The notes under the pieces: model-generated
The model's database searches: none
The model's input: only the letters and a program-made list of their open reading frames with translations
What the model was told of the DNA's origin: nothing
Program-made: the position numbers and the translations under genes
Shown here: positions 36,325-47,564 of the stretch, piece after piece
How positions within the stretch are numbered: position 1 is the first letter of the stretch
Layout: each line of letters starts with the position of its first letter
Source: Leptoclinus maculatus
Lineage: Eukaryota; Chordata; Actinopteri; Perciformes; Stichaeidae
Length of the DNA stretch: 64,000 bases
Reading direction: 5' to 3'
Assembly: GCA_032191485.1 (NCBI GenBank)
Contig: JAVDOI010000008.1
Location: forward strand, 18,148,674-18,212,673

Positions 36325-37070
36325 TTATAGGTGAAATGTGTAATGTCTAGCCACATGCTCCAAACAGAGAGGGGGCAGCATTTCGCCTCTACCTCTGGGT
36401 CCATACAATCTGAATTTACAGTCATCAGCAAAACCCAGCGCCGGGGGTGTCATCCTGCGGAACCGCCCTGATTCATCACCAGAGCAGCAACGGTTCTGTT
36501 GCTAACGTTACACAGGTTAGATCCGGCGCTTCACAAGACTGCTGTGACTCCCGGTGCTGAGGTTTGTGCTGGTTGGGTGGATCGGTCAAACAAACACGGG
36601 ACTTTCATCCAGGAGATCGCTGTTCGTGTCCAATGTGGAACTACAAGCACACACTTGAGTCATTTGAGTCGCTAGTTACACAACTCGTATGTCACTCTGT
36701 GGTCACATGAGTTGTTTGTCAGTCAAGTTAACGTCTCCCACGCTGTTTGCCTAAACCTAACAAAATGGTTTTGTTGCTTTAACCTAACTTCCTGTGTAGA
36801 TGGAGGTTTGTTTTGAAAAGACACTGTGCATGTAACAAGCTTATATACTAGAGGGGTACGTAGGGATCATACTTTGAAACTTAGCAGCACTGACCGAGCT
36901 TTAACTGGTTAGCATGCTCATTTCAACAGATATCTCTGCAACACAATACATAGACGCCTTTGTCAGAACGTGAACACTGCAACCTCTTCACGTTCAATTG
37001 ATAATGTTAGTTAATTTGTTTACGTTTTGAACAAAATTCGGGCCATATCTTACACATTGCAGCTTTAAGA
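36325..37070. mobile_element. Probable non-autonomous fish repeat with TGTGTAA...TTACACA ends
   Basis: Begins GGTGAAATGTGTAATG and ends ATATCTTACACATTGCAGC, so the ends carry short inverted repeats. The inside contains TTGCCTAAACCTAACAAAATGG plus GCTTTAACCTAAC, which is the reverse orientation of the words at 26640 and 47463. It contains no long open frame. Family class not assigned. Confidence 0.5.
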
Positions 37071-37072
37071 CA

Positions 37073-38455
37073 TTGACTGACGATTTCCTGGCCATGGATG
37101 ACTGGTTGGGTAGTGACACAGTCACAGGAAATCAAACAGTGGCTTTGAAAGCTTTCTCAAGTCAAAACTTGGTAAACAATCAATTGCACAAATGTGCACA
37201 TTTGTTTGAACAACGATGGAACATTATGCATTTACTTGTTACTGTACGAAACTTGGCAGGAATAATAAGAGAGGAATAAAAGAGGAGCTAAAATTGATGA
37301 ATGGATATAACCATACATTTTGTAATTTTGCCATTTCTTCCATTTCCTTTCGTTTCACTATTTTCCAATCTTTTTTTAAAGCTAAAACAAGTTACATATT
37401 CATAAATGATATATTCCATGTTACCCCTGCTCTGACAAATGTTGTTGAAGAGGCCTCTGGGGTTCAAATGTTAAAAAGAACCTCATTGGTAAATTCACTT
37501 TTGAGTTTAATTTACATTCTTTGTCATAAGGAGCTATTCAGAAATATCCAAGTTATTAAGTTGTATTGGGGTTTAGTCTCACAGCCAACATGAACATACT
37601 GATAAGTCTTTCTCTAGTTGTCCTTTTATAAAATAAAAAATATATAACATGAAAAAAAAGGGGGAAAAAAGTGCACTGATATGAAATACAGAAAGATTAC
37701 GTGTCGAGTCATGAAAAGCAATTTACTCTGCAGTCTCTTAATGTGCATTCAGGGAAAAGTGTGTCTACTGTACATCAGACATGGGTAATATTGTCAAGTA
37801 AGGCTACAACACTCAGGGGATTTTCTTGAAGGACAGACGAGCGATCTTTCGGCTTATGTAGAGACCTGAGAGGCGGATGGAGGAACAGGAGGCAATTTTC
37901 TTTGAGGTAAGTAGAGTCAGTACTTGATTTAATAAATCTCTATGAGATGCTCCCGTTGAGCATCCTGTGAGAACAGAGCTGGGGGTGTGTGTGTGTGTGA
38001 GTGTGAGTGTGTGCGTTTGGGGAGAGGGATGACAGGCTAACAGGGATGTCTTAATTCCTTGACATAAACATACACTCAGATTAATGAAGCCTTGGGAGAT
38101 TGTGAAGAAGGGGGAAAGATTGCTTATCGATCCATATCAAAATTTTCATGCTAATCCCAGCCAGGAGACAGAGTGTCTGGTATCAGAGTTAATAATCTGA
38201 TTTCTAGGCTGTCCAGGACAATTCCAGCCAACGTGAGGGCCTAATCACAGCGCCGTCTTCCCATCCGAGAGCAGCTGCCTTGGCCCTGCATCACGTCACC
38301 TCCCCCCCCTTCAGCCCCCATCACCCGCTTCCCCCCGGGCCTCTGGCCCCTGCCACTGGCTCGGACAGTGATGGAGCATATGATAGAAAGACGTTGACAA
38401 ATTAAATTTTTTAAATTTCAGAGGTGATTTGCAGCAGAGAGATTGGTTGGTGACG
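37073..38455. other. Non-coding DNA, CNE-like at 38060-38250
   Basis: A 125-codon plus-strand frame at 37216-37593 is AT-driven with no recognised domain and is not called. A 45-nt stretch at 37864-37908 is bounded by an acceptor-like ATGTAG and a good donor GAG|GTAAGT, but is too short to support an exon. A TG/GAGTG array lies at 37985-38020. Confidence 0.35.
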
Positions 38456-38459
38456 ATGT

Positions 38460-39935
38460 TGGCTCGCTAAGTGCTGCAGCGCTGACCTTCGTCTGTGAAC
38501 GTGCTCATGGGATTCCTCTGCATGTTCCCTCCCAGTGTTGTTTGACCTCCTGAGCAGTTGTTGGTGACAAATCCTAAGCTTAGAGTTACAAGGTTGTATC
38601 TGGGTGGAATGTGCTTTGGAGACTTGGCAGGCTGGCTAAACTGTTTTATTTTTATTTTCAACCAAAAGTTCCTAGAAAACTTGCAAACCTTCAATTCAAA
38701 AACCCTAAAAGGACCCAATACATAACTCAATCATCACGTGGCTGCACGTTGTATAAATACCTCTCATGCATCCTGCTTTATTTGCTACCTTCAACGTTTC
38801 CCATTGTGCGTCCTGGTAGTGGCCCCTGCTGCAACAAGGCACGTGAGAAGACGGGGTTGGGCACCCCGAGGAGAGCCAGCTGATGTGTCTTAGTTAGGCT
38901 AATATCCTCACCACACATTTTTCTCTATTAAATCTTAATCACAGACTTGTCGAGTGTCACTTGACATTTGCATTTTGCCAGGCGGAGCCGCGATGCACAC
39001 GGCGCTCAGAGGTTCGACAGCTTCCTTCCACTGAGCGCTTTGTTCAATCACCAGCTCTCATCTTCAGCAGGGTCGGGGTAGCAGATTGGCCGTGATGAGA
39101 CCGGGTTTATTCCTCGGTTGGCATGCTGGGTTTTCTTTTCTACAGTAGAGAATGGCTAGTGCAACGCTTTAAATAACAAAACCACAAAAGGAACATTTGT
39201 AAAAAACACACCAGTTACAAGCTTTAATGTATCTAAACTTTACGTTTGATTATATTATAAAAGTCCTGGTAGCTGTGGCGAATGAAAATGTGAAGCACAA
39301 CAGCAGAGAGAAATGACAAGGACATGAGAAGAGAAGCAGTCGACACTGCTTTAACTCCTCTCAATAATCAATCTCCTCATCTTGATGTTTACAAAAAGAG
39401 TCAATAACTGGAAAGGGAGCTTTGTGATTGGCTTTGATTTCTACTTCCATTCCAAATTAGGCATCATTGTCTCCGTCTCTGTCTCTCTCTCTTATTCTCG
39501 ATATGACATTGATGACGGCAGATGTGACGAAGGCCATCCTCATTGATGAAACAGGCAAACACTCTTTCTGCGACAGAGTGTAACATACGATTCACATGAT
39601 TGTAAAGCCTCAGTGATGGGTTGGTGGTACCAACTGGTAGCAGGTTTTACATTGAAGAACTGCAACACCCAGACATCCTGTCTAAAGAACTTGATTGTGA
39701 GACCAAACGGTATCAAAAGGCGATCCTGTTCACTTTCTGATGTTTAGCAGAATTTCCAACAATAAAACGTATTTGTTTTTGTAACTTCAATCAATTTGAT
39801 CTTAATTAGTGAAGATGAGGCAGCCACACTTTCTGACTGGTCAAATAGACATATTGTATAAAAACTGTTGCTCTAATGAAGCTTTGAAATTCCAAATGTA
39901 TTTGAGGATTAGTTTGACAATGTGCTTAGTTGCTC
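38460..39935. other. Non-coding DNA, nothing recognised
   Basis: One octamer at 38966-38973 (minus orientation) and a TATAAATA box at about 38752-38760 without other promoter evidence. Frames at 38467-38883 are short and antisense to each other. Confidence 0.4.
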
Positions 39936-39937
39936 TC

Positions 39938-40450
39938 TTGACTAGAATTAGACTAGAATATTGATACCAGTCTCATGTTTGTATGGTAAATATGAAACTG
40001 CAGGCAGCAGCCAGTTAGCTTAGCTTAGCTTAGGCAACATAATATCGGCACCTCTATAGCTAACTTATTAACTCGTTATACCACGTGTGTTCAATACGTA
40101 CAAACACTGAAGTGTAAAAACAGCTATTCTTGTTCAGGCTCAGTAGCTTCCTGAAGTATTGTCGTCAATGTACACTTTGTTTTTTGTGTGGATTAAACAA
40201 AGGAGATTCATCACTTTAATTATTTCGCTTTAGAAATCGCTGGTAGGACGATTTTTGTTGCCTTTGGTTAGAACCAGGCTGTTGAACCAAGCTAGCTGTT
40301 TCCCCCCCGTTTCCAGTCTTTATGCTAATCTAAACTAAAAGGCTTCTGGTTCTGGCAACATATTTCCAGTGATGATCGTCTCATTTAACTCTCGGCAAGA
40401 ACTCTCTGTAAATAAGAGCATTTCTCAAAATGGTGAACTATTCCTTTGAA
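39938..40450. mobile_element. Fold-back fish repeat, copy A
   Basis: The left arm has CAGCCAGTTAGCTTAGCTTAGC. The right arm has AAGCTAGCTGTTTCCCCCC, CCAGTCTTTATGCTAATC, ACTCTCGGCAAGAA and the terminus TGAACTATTCCTTTG. The arms are inverted relatives of one another, as in copy B. Non-coding and abundant in teleost genomes by recall. Confidence 0.7.
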
Positions 40451-40596
40451 TGCCTAATTAATAATGATTTACATATAGCCGGGATTATCTACCATTCAAC
40501 TACAAATGTCAAAATGCCTGTTATAATTCACCGGACAGCTTCAATGACCCCAATTTGCCAGTGGATATGGTTTTATTAAAGGAATGTGTGTGTACA

Positions 40597-41096
40597 TGGA
40601 TGTGTGTCGGTGTAACTGTGTGAGTGTGTATAATGTGTGTGTCGGTGTAACTGTGTGAGTGTGTATAATGTGTGTGTCGGTGTAACTGTGTGAGTGTGTA
40701 TAATGCGTGTGTCTGTGTAACTGTGTGAGTGTGTATAATGCGTGTGTCGGTGTAACTGTGTGAGTGTGTATAATGCGTGTGTCTGTGTAACTGTGTGAGT
40801 GTGTATAATGCGTGTGTCGGTGTAACTGTGTGAGTGTGTATAATGTGTGTGTCGGTGTAACTGTGTGAGTGTGTATAATGCGTGTGTCTGTGTAACTGTG
40901 TGAGTGTGTATAATGCGTGTGTCGGTGTAACTGTGTGAGTGTGTATAATGCGTGTGTCGGTGTAACTGTGTGAGTGTGTATAATGCGTGTGTCTGTGTAA
41001 CTGTGTGAGTGTGTATAATGCGTGTGTCGGTGTAACTGTGTGAGTGTGTATAATGCGTGTGTCGGTGTAACTGTGTGAGTGTGTATAATGCGTGTC
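40597..41096. repeat. 35-bp minisatellite, 14 copies
   Basis: The anchor GTAACTG recurs exactly every 35 bases from 40612 to 41067 (14 anchors). Units differ only at two sites: TG(T/C)GTGTGTC(G/T)GTG. Types run TG, TG, CT, CG, CT, CG, TG, CT, CG, CG, CT, CG, CG from the second unit on. The unit is rich in TG and nearly stop-free on the minus strand. Because 35 is not a multiple of 3, all three minus frames stay open (214-228 codons of His/Thr-rich peptide); these are not genes. Confidence 0.97.
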
Positions 41097-41109
41097 GTGT
41101 GAGTAGCCT

Positions 41110-41565
41110 CCTGCAGTGCCTGCCAGTAAGAGCAATAATTTGACAGTAATATTGCCAATAAACAAACAAAAACCCGGCCTCTCTCATAATCTGTATCTGT
41201 TTGGGAGAGCATAATGATGTGTTAGCGCGGCCCTGTTTTCCATTGTGCTGCAGCCTTGTCATGGTGGCTCTGGGGAAGATTTATCCATATGAGAGGCTTA
41301 GGGAAGCCTGTTCAGATCCGCCAGGATTAGGCCCAGGCTAATACACTGGGTCAACAGCATGGTTCTCCTAATGAGACAGGTGTACAGTACTTACGACTGT
41401 CTCTCCACGTAGCGGAGGCTCAAACAAAAGCTGATATCATCCCTCTCGGCTTAGCCCGACTCATATGATATCCCTCAGTAGTAAATACAGTCGCTGTATC
41501 AAGCATCCAACAAGCTCAGGGGTGATCTTGGCTGCACAGCATGCTGGGGAATTGGGATGGCCATG
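41110..41565. other. Non-coding block, CNE-like
   Basis: Has a GCGCGGCC core (41225-41232), then ATTTATCCATATGAGAGGC and TAGGCCCAGGCTAATACAC, with no repeats and no frames. Inference. Confidence 0.35.
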
Positions 41566-41689
41566 ACCATTTTTGTCATTTCAGGAGGATTTAAAATGCT
41601 TTTGTTTTTTTTTGTCTCTTCAAAAGCCAGTTCTACACAACATAGCTGTAGGTAAACAAGAACTGGGAATACTGGGCTACGTTCCGTGG

Positions 41690-42110
41690 TACTACAATGC
41701 AGTGGTGGATACGTATTTATTTCCTTTACTTATGTATGTAAATACAAATGGTAAATGGCCTTTCTAGTCTCTCGAGCACTCAAAGCGCTTTTACACTAGA
41801 TGCCATTCACCCATTCATGAACATGACATGAACTCACAGAGCCGGGGATCGAAACGCCGATCTTCTGATTGAAACCGCTCCAGCACTGAGCCACAGTCTC
41901 CCGCCAATACAAGTACTTCATCAAGTATGAGTCCTGCATTTAATACCTCACTTTAGCCAAAATACACATTTCTGAAATCTGAAAAATGTATCTGTAATAA
42001 ATGATATAATGATATAAATGTTCTTATGTAAAAAGTACAATATTTGATCATGAAATGCAGTATAATACTAATCTAAATTGTAATGTGAATGCACTTTGTT
42101 ATTTTCCACC
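41690..42110 (+). mobile_element. Teleost 'AGTAAAAGT' repeat, copy 5, interrupted by a nested insertion
   Basis: Left portion GCAGTGGTGGATACGTATTT and CCTTTACTTATGTATGTAAATACAA; right portion AAGTACTTCATCAAGTATGA, GTCCTGCATTTAATAC, then TAAAAAGTACAATATTTG. Removing 41748-41912 (the insert plus one of two AATACAA copies) restores a continuous family sequence. Confidence 0.7.
41748..41905 (+). mobile_element. Nested short element with 7-bp target-site duplication
   Basis: The body has GGTAAATGGCC, GAGCACTCAAAGCGCTTTTA, ATGCCATTCACCCATTCA, GGGGATCGAAACGCCGATC and CTGAGCCACAG, the order of a common fish repeat, here an internally shortened copy. AATACAA occurs directly before (41741-41747) and directly after (41906-41912) it, as expected for a target-site duplication. 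No coding capacity. Confidence 0.75.
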
Positions 42111-42269
42111 AATTACAAAAAAATTGTTTATTTGAAACTATAAATTCATCGTATATTTATTCATCATTTATTAATCATTTGATTATGAATTAATCACAAG
42201 TAAAAATACCATGAAATACAACTCGGTTCAACTTCCAGCAAGCTTATGGCACATTTAAGCCAATAACTA

Positions 42270-43035
42270 CTTTGTGGTCTTCTCCATCATGGATTCATTC
42301 AAATTAATCTCCAATCACACGATTCATTGTGTGTGTGGTTGCTTAGATACAAGTAAGGGCTCATCTCACCCCCTTTCCTCCCCCTCGCAAATCCTCTGCC
42401 ACGCTGTGATTTGTGTAGCAAAGATGAGACAATCAGTCAAAAACGTTGTGTTGACATTTACAACCTCACAGTATTTGATCTTCACGAGTTGCACTTCCCA
42501 CTTTTCTTCACCTAGCCCCTCTCGTGAACCATCACAAACCAGGAATCAAGCCTCTTCCACCCCCCCGCCTCCCCGCCCCCTCTACACCCCGCATCCCCCT
42601 CTACCCCTCCGCCTTGGCCCTGCCTGTCAAAACATTTGTGAAATCCTATTTTCCTTTTAATAAAGTATAGTTCTGTCCTGCAGATGTATGCTTGGATAAC
42701 ATGTCATACTCTGTCTTTGTTGAGAATGGCGCCCCGCTGATGTTCTTAGGCAGTGAGAAAATTGCCTTATTGAAACACGTTGCTTGGAGTGACTATAATG
42801 CCACACTGAGGGCCGGCATTATGCACATGACATATTCAGGACCTTGGAGTGGAAAAACTATGAATATAAAGTAATCACTGAAGGCACCTACATGTTTCTC
42901 CTCCATGATAGCTTTGCTTTCCCTTCAACCTTTGTCAAATATGATGATTTCATGATTTTAGACAAAGCATTCTGGTCCGAGCAGGCTGTTCCCTCAATGA
43001 ATTCTTTATTGCATCTTTGCCAGCCTCTCTTTCAC
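42270..43035. other. Non-coding DNA, CNE-like at 42640-43000
   Basis: A C/T-rich patch with CCCCCCGCC-type runs lies at 42555-42620. 42640-43000 is repeat-free. The 128-codon plus frame at 42274-42660 reads the C-rich patch and has no family features. Confidence 0.35.
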
Positions 43036-43268
43036 TTACATACACAAACACTCACACACACACACTCTCACACTCTTCGTGGCATCAACAGTGTGTGGAA
43101 ATAAAGAAAATTATAAAGATTATTACACACACCGCCTGATGAATCAATATATTCCTAATTATTAGAAACACCCACTTTCGGAAAATTGATCTTGCGTTGT
43201 TCATGGGCCTGAAAATAATGCTGCTACATTGCAGTCAGTACAAGCACTTTGAGTTTAATGGGCCAGGC

Positions 43269-43314
43269 TGTGTGTGTGTGTGTGTGTGTGTGTTTGTTTA
43301 TGTGTGCATGTGTG

Positions 43315-43354
<40 letters not shown>
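43269..43354. repeat. Compound (TG)n / (GA)n microsatellite
   Basis: TG array at 43269-43293, a TG-rich spacer, then pure GA at 43317-43354. Preceded at about 43041-43075 by a short CA array. Confidence 0.95.
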
Positions 43355-43358
<4 letters not shown>

Positions 43359-43429
43359 TTCTGGGGAGCTGTGTAAACAGAAATACTAAGCTACCCCAAG
43401 AGTGCACTTTCTCTGTGAAGTTAAGAGCC

Positions 43430-43800
43430 GGGTACACATGTTTATTACAATTTCAAACAAAATGCAAATCCCATTAAACAAATGGGGTTGAGGCAAATTA
43501 GCCAGGAATTTAATATTCGCCGAGTCTATGATATAGGACATCTTGTTACGAGACAGTGGTCTGAAGTATCAGTCAGGAGCCGAGCCTTTCATCCAGCCGG
43601 CTCTCTTGAGGATATTTGTAATTAGCATCATTTGCCTAATACTTCAGGTTAATTAGAATATTTAATTGAATAGCTCTAATCTTCGGAGATGACTATATTA
43701 TAATCAAATTAGCACCACCACTAGGCTGGCTATTGAACATGGCAGACTGCCTGGCTCCTGGTCTCTTATCTGCTCCATCTCCATAGAGCATTCTCACATA
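43430..43800. other. Non-coding block, strongly CNE-like
   Basis: Repeat-free, with an octamer (43462-43469) and a run of homeobox-type sites: TTTGTAATTAGCATCATTTG, GGTTAATTAGAATATTTAAT and AATCAAATTAGCACC. The density of these over 370 bases is among the highest in the window. No open frame. Confidence 0.5.
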
Positions 43801-43930
43801 CTTAATGGTCCATTTGAACTATGCTATCAACATTTGATTATTCCTGAACAACAAAGGCAGCCACACAACCAGTAGGCATAAAAAGAAGAGATGATAAAGA
43901 AAAGCGCTATGGCTCCCATATGGCAGGTTT

Positions 43931-43945
43931 GGGGGGGGGGGGGGG
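43931..43945. repeat. Poly-G run (G15)
   Basis: Homopolymer followed by AGAGAGCG. A nearby poly-Pro minus frame is an artefact. Confidence 0.9.
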
Positions 43946-44328
43946 AGAGAGCGCTCGCTCTCTGTGAAGCAGCCGAGCCAGGCAGCGGGGCCTGCGAGGC
44001 CATCAGGGAGAGGAGTCGACTCAACTCTTACTCTCCTCCATCCGCCCCTCATCTACCCAGCCAAGTGTTTGCCAAGATAAGCAGATGAGGAGACATATGC
44101 TCGAGAGGCTTCTGGAGAACTATTGAGAGAGTTTAAGTAGTCAAACCAGATGAAAAGGCGGTCTGCAACCCTGTGGTATTTATGCCTTTGCATACAGTAG
44201 CAGTGTCTCTCCCAAATATACCTTTACTGGGCATGGAGGAGTTGCAGAAGTAACACCAGTGACCTTAACATGTGCGATAGGATTCTTCTTTTTTTTGGAA
44301 TGCACCCACACGCATACTGTTTAACACG

Positions 44329-44349
44329 CTATTATTATTATTATTATTC
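44329..44349. repeat. (ATT)n microsatellite
   Basis: About six ATT units, pure. Confidence 0.9.
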
Positions 44350-45130
44350 TCATGAATAATGCGCTCAAACTCTGTTATCAAATGAAATCAGTCAGCCTGG
44401 ATCTATTGTACTCAAACAGTCTTGTGCTCATACACAATGATCTGTTTCGCTGAGAGAAAAACAAACTAATGAAAAGCTAAATATTACAGTGCGTTCAATT
44501 GCAACAAACAGATGGCAGCTAAATTAAAAGAAATCACATATACATTATCTTCGCTTTATGGCTTCGCTCTAATTGAGGCGATTATAACTCCTACCTTTCT
44601 GCTCTATAATGAAGTGAATTAATTCATTTAGGGTGGAACGTGTTGAAATTGTACTTGCCAGTATTTTGTGTTTAGCGTCTCAAGTGATAATTTTTGACAG
44701 TGCCATATGCTTCACTGGCAATATTTCTTCTTGGTTGAGTTTTATTACATAATTTTATTTGTCCCTGCGCTGATTTCTTTATATATCTGCAAATGAACTC
44801 TTGTTGCAAATAGGTAGCCATATGCCACGAGGATGCAGAATAGAGGGTAAAAAATATTCCTTAGGCTTTCCGCTAATTTGTTTTCGCAGCTCTGTCTCGC
44901 TGTATTGCAGATGATTGTGCACTGTGGCTATATTAAAATGATAATGAATAAATGTATCATTAATTCGTCCCCGCCTTCAGTGGAGCCATTGAACATTGCC
45001 ACTAGGAGGAATGAAAATATAATTGTCTCCTCGGCCCTTCATGTTCCGGGAGTGAAAAGACAAAACAAGCAATGCAGCAGGTCATTACGGCCCCTTTCAT
45101 ATGGGAGGAATTTAAAACAAGACACCGTTG
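44350..45130. other. Longest strongly CNE-like block
   Basis: Some 780 bases without repeat or low complexity, studded with sites such as AAAGCTAAATATTACAGTGCG, TGAAGTGAATTAATTCATTT (which includes a GAATTAATTC palindrome), AAAATGATAATGAATAAATG and GTCATTACGGCCCC. An 87-codon plus frame (44878-45141) is not protein-like. Best single candidate for deep conservation after 43430-43800. Confidence 0.5.
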
Positions 45131-45337
45131 CTACTTTGTAATCAGGAGCTCATCTTTTGAATAACTTCTCTAAGCGTACTACTTGCATTTGTTTTTTGCT
45201 TTTGTGCCTTTTCTTAGTTGCTCCTCTTGCTCCGATGTTTACTGGACTCAGCTTCAGATCTTAATATGTTTCTTTGTTACGTACTTTCCACCTGTTTTTT
45301 TGGAAATGTTTCATATACTGTCGCACTATTGTTGCCA

Positions 45338-45376
45338 TTATTAATATTATTATTTTTAATATTATTATTAATATTT
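45338..45376. repeat. (ATT)n-rich patch
   Basis: ATTATTAATATTATTATT with TTTAAT interruptions. Confidence 0.85.
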
Positions 45377-45499
45377 TCATAAAATGTTTGTTCTTTTTGT
45401 TCCCATCTGCCTCTGCTCCACTGGACGGTAGCAATAAAGGAATACCCTGGCATTGACTCTCAACCCTTATTGTTGAATGTGGGACAAAGACTAATTATA

Positions 45500-45965
45500 T
45501 GTGTCTGTGGGTGTCATGTAGTGGTGCTGACATCACCCCCTGTTGTGGCGGAGGACAGCCTGATGCATCTTCGGGAGCAGCGGCCATAGCTCTTGTAAAG
45601 CATGCAGGCCCAACGTTTTCTCGCTACAGTTTTTTCCGAGCTGGACCCCCCGGGCTTTAAATTGCCACATAACGGATGCAGAGTCGAGAGGTAAACGTTG
45701 TCTAAGCAGCACTCATGCATTTCGATCCATATTGTTGTCATTTGGGGAAACAATGGCGCCATGATTGGCATACCTCTCCAGCCTTGGAGAGGACAGTGTA
45801 TGATTGGCGCCTCCGCTCGTCAGTGGAAGCAGGCAATTAAATGATTTACAAATGCTCCATTAAGGTGTCCGTAATAGGCAGCTTTGAGCACTAAAATTGT
45901 ATTTTTGCCTCTATTCCTCCAAAGCAATCAATTCTTATTAGGAATTTGGAAACAAGCAGCAAGGC
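45500..45965. other. Non-coding block, CNE-like
   Basis: Repeat-free, with CGTAATAGGCAGCTTTGAG, TATTTTTGCCTCTATTCC, AGCAATCAATTCTTATTAGG and a CpG-rich shoulder. The 85-codon minus frame 45514-45771 lacks features. Confidence 0.4.
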
Positions 45966-45969
45966 CTCT

Positions 45970-47455
45970 GGTGATTGGGGGTGCCTTTTAAGTTGTGTCC
46001 TGAGACACTCGCAGTGTTGTTGACATTGTAAAGCTCTTCAACAAATTTTCACAGCATTTCATCCTCCCCTCCAGTCGAAAATGAACGAAACACGCACGCG
46101 CACATATGCCGAGTGTACTTCCTCGACTACACTAGATAATTAGAAGGTTCAACATGTTTGTCCAAGGCTTTCGGGGTTGCGATCATTCCCACAAAAATCC
46201 CTCGTTCTCATAAACATTTCAATTTTAGAATATATTTGGGTGATTAAAGATGATTAAAGTCGACCCAATTATATGAAATACTTAATTATGTCAAACTAAC
46301 AACAGTTACAGTTTTATTTGGGAAGTGCGGTACGGTTTAGTTGAGATGCTCGGATTAAAAGCAGTTCAAAGCGTGCAAAGTCTTGATGCCACATGCTTTG
46401 ATATTAAACACTACACGGTACAGAAGTCTGGAAGATCTGAATAGGTTCCTTGAAACTCAATTACAAACAGAATAGAATTCAAACCTTCATAATAATTATT
46501 CTGCTAACAACTGCAAGTGCACATGCTTCACTGTGAGTATAAATAACCTGAGACTTCTTCTAAAAATTGCATCTAAAACTCCTGAAATTCAACAGGGAGA
46601 GGCAGTGAGAAAGAAACCTCTGCGATCTATATTAGGATTGTTTAAAAAAAGCCTGCACCGGCCTACTCTGTGATGTCCGAACCAGTCAGACCCCAGTGTA
46701 TGGTCAGAGGCGGTTTGATGCTGGGTTTGATGGAGTATGTCAGTCCAATCAGCCCAGCTTCCAGAGTCTGATTGGGTCTGCCAGCCAGAGAGGCAGCCTT
46801 GATATTAGCTCTACAGCCAGCTGACAGCCAGCATAGAGAGCAGCTCATACGACACACAACAACAGAGCCGGCACACTGAAGGGGCCACACTCTGTCTGGG
46901 CGAGTGTAAAAGATACTAGACGAAATGTGAAGAGGAGAAAGTGGTTTTCAAGCTCTGAATGTAGCGAGAGCAACACTTAACTCTCTTCACCCCTCTCTTT
47001 TGTATTTTGTTATATGTTGCATACTAAGATTTACATTTTAAAACCACAGCAAAACACACAAAGCAAACTGTTGTCTTATACAAACTGCATAAATCATAAA
47101 ACAATTTCAAAATCAATCTTTTAAAGAAATATATTTTTTTGTGGCTTTTCTTATAACCTTACTAAAACCCAACATGTATGACAGAATACTGAAATGACCA
47201 TACAATACTATTATTTCTCACTTTGTCAATGGTCCTTTTTTTCCAATGATGCTCTTGGTACCCTTGGTACCCTGGTAACGTTGGTCATACCAGAGGCGGT
47301 GTGTCAGTTTCTGCTCCTTACATGGACAGTGTCTTTCCAAAAATAAACTACTCTGTTCGCAGGAAACGTACAGTTTCCGCTCATTAGATGCATACAGTCC
47401 CTTTACAAAATAAACTTCCAAAGTAGGTTTAACTTAATTTTCAGCTTTATATACG
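45970..47455. other. Non-coding DNA, nothing recognised
   Basis: AT-rich overall. The minus frames at 46663-46890 and 47218-47421 have no domain signature. A GGTACC-rich patch (CTTGGTACCCTTGGTACCC) lies at about 47254. Confidence 0.4.
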
Positions 47456-47462
47456 CAACAAA

Positions 47463-47560
47463 ACTGCGTAGTTAGGTTCAGGCAACAAAAACACTTGGTT
47501 AGGCTCAATGAAACATTGTGGTTTGGGTTCAAATAAGTATGTTTGTTATGTAAAATAATT
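47463..47560. mobile_element. Fragment of the 'CACTTGGTTAGGTTTAGG' fish repeat
   Basis: GCGTAGTTAGGTTCAGGCAAC, AAAAACACTTGGTTAGGCTC, ACATTGTGGTTTGGGTTC and AAATAAGTATGTTTGTTATG follow the same order as the fragment at 26640-26775. Confidence 0.55.
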
Positions 47561-47564
47561 ACAT

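Noticed and set aside
37864..37908. 45-nt plus-strand microexon (acceptor ATGTAG, donor GAG|GTAAGT)
   Set aside because: Open in one frame but too short for this to mean anything, and no partner exon seen.
38752..38760. TATAAATA as a promoter
   Set aside because: No initiator, CpG island, donor or open frame nearby; AT-rich DNA gives such boxes by chance.
40597..41096. CRISPR-like array
   Set aside because: Units are contiguous with no unique spacers, and the sequence is vertebrate; it is a minisatellite.
40521..41262. Three overlapping minus-strand open frames of 214-228 codons
   Set aside because: They are the three frames of the 35-bp minisatellite; the peptide is only His/Thr/Tyr repeats and starts in unrelated flanking DNA.
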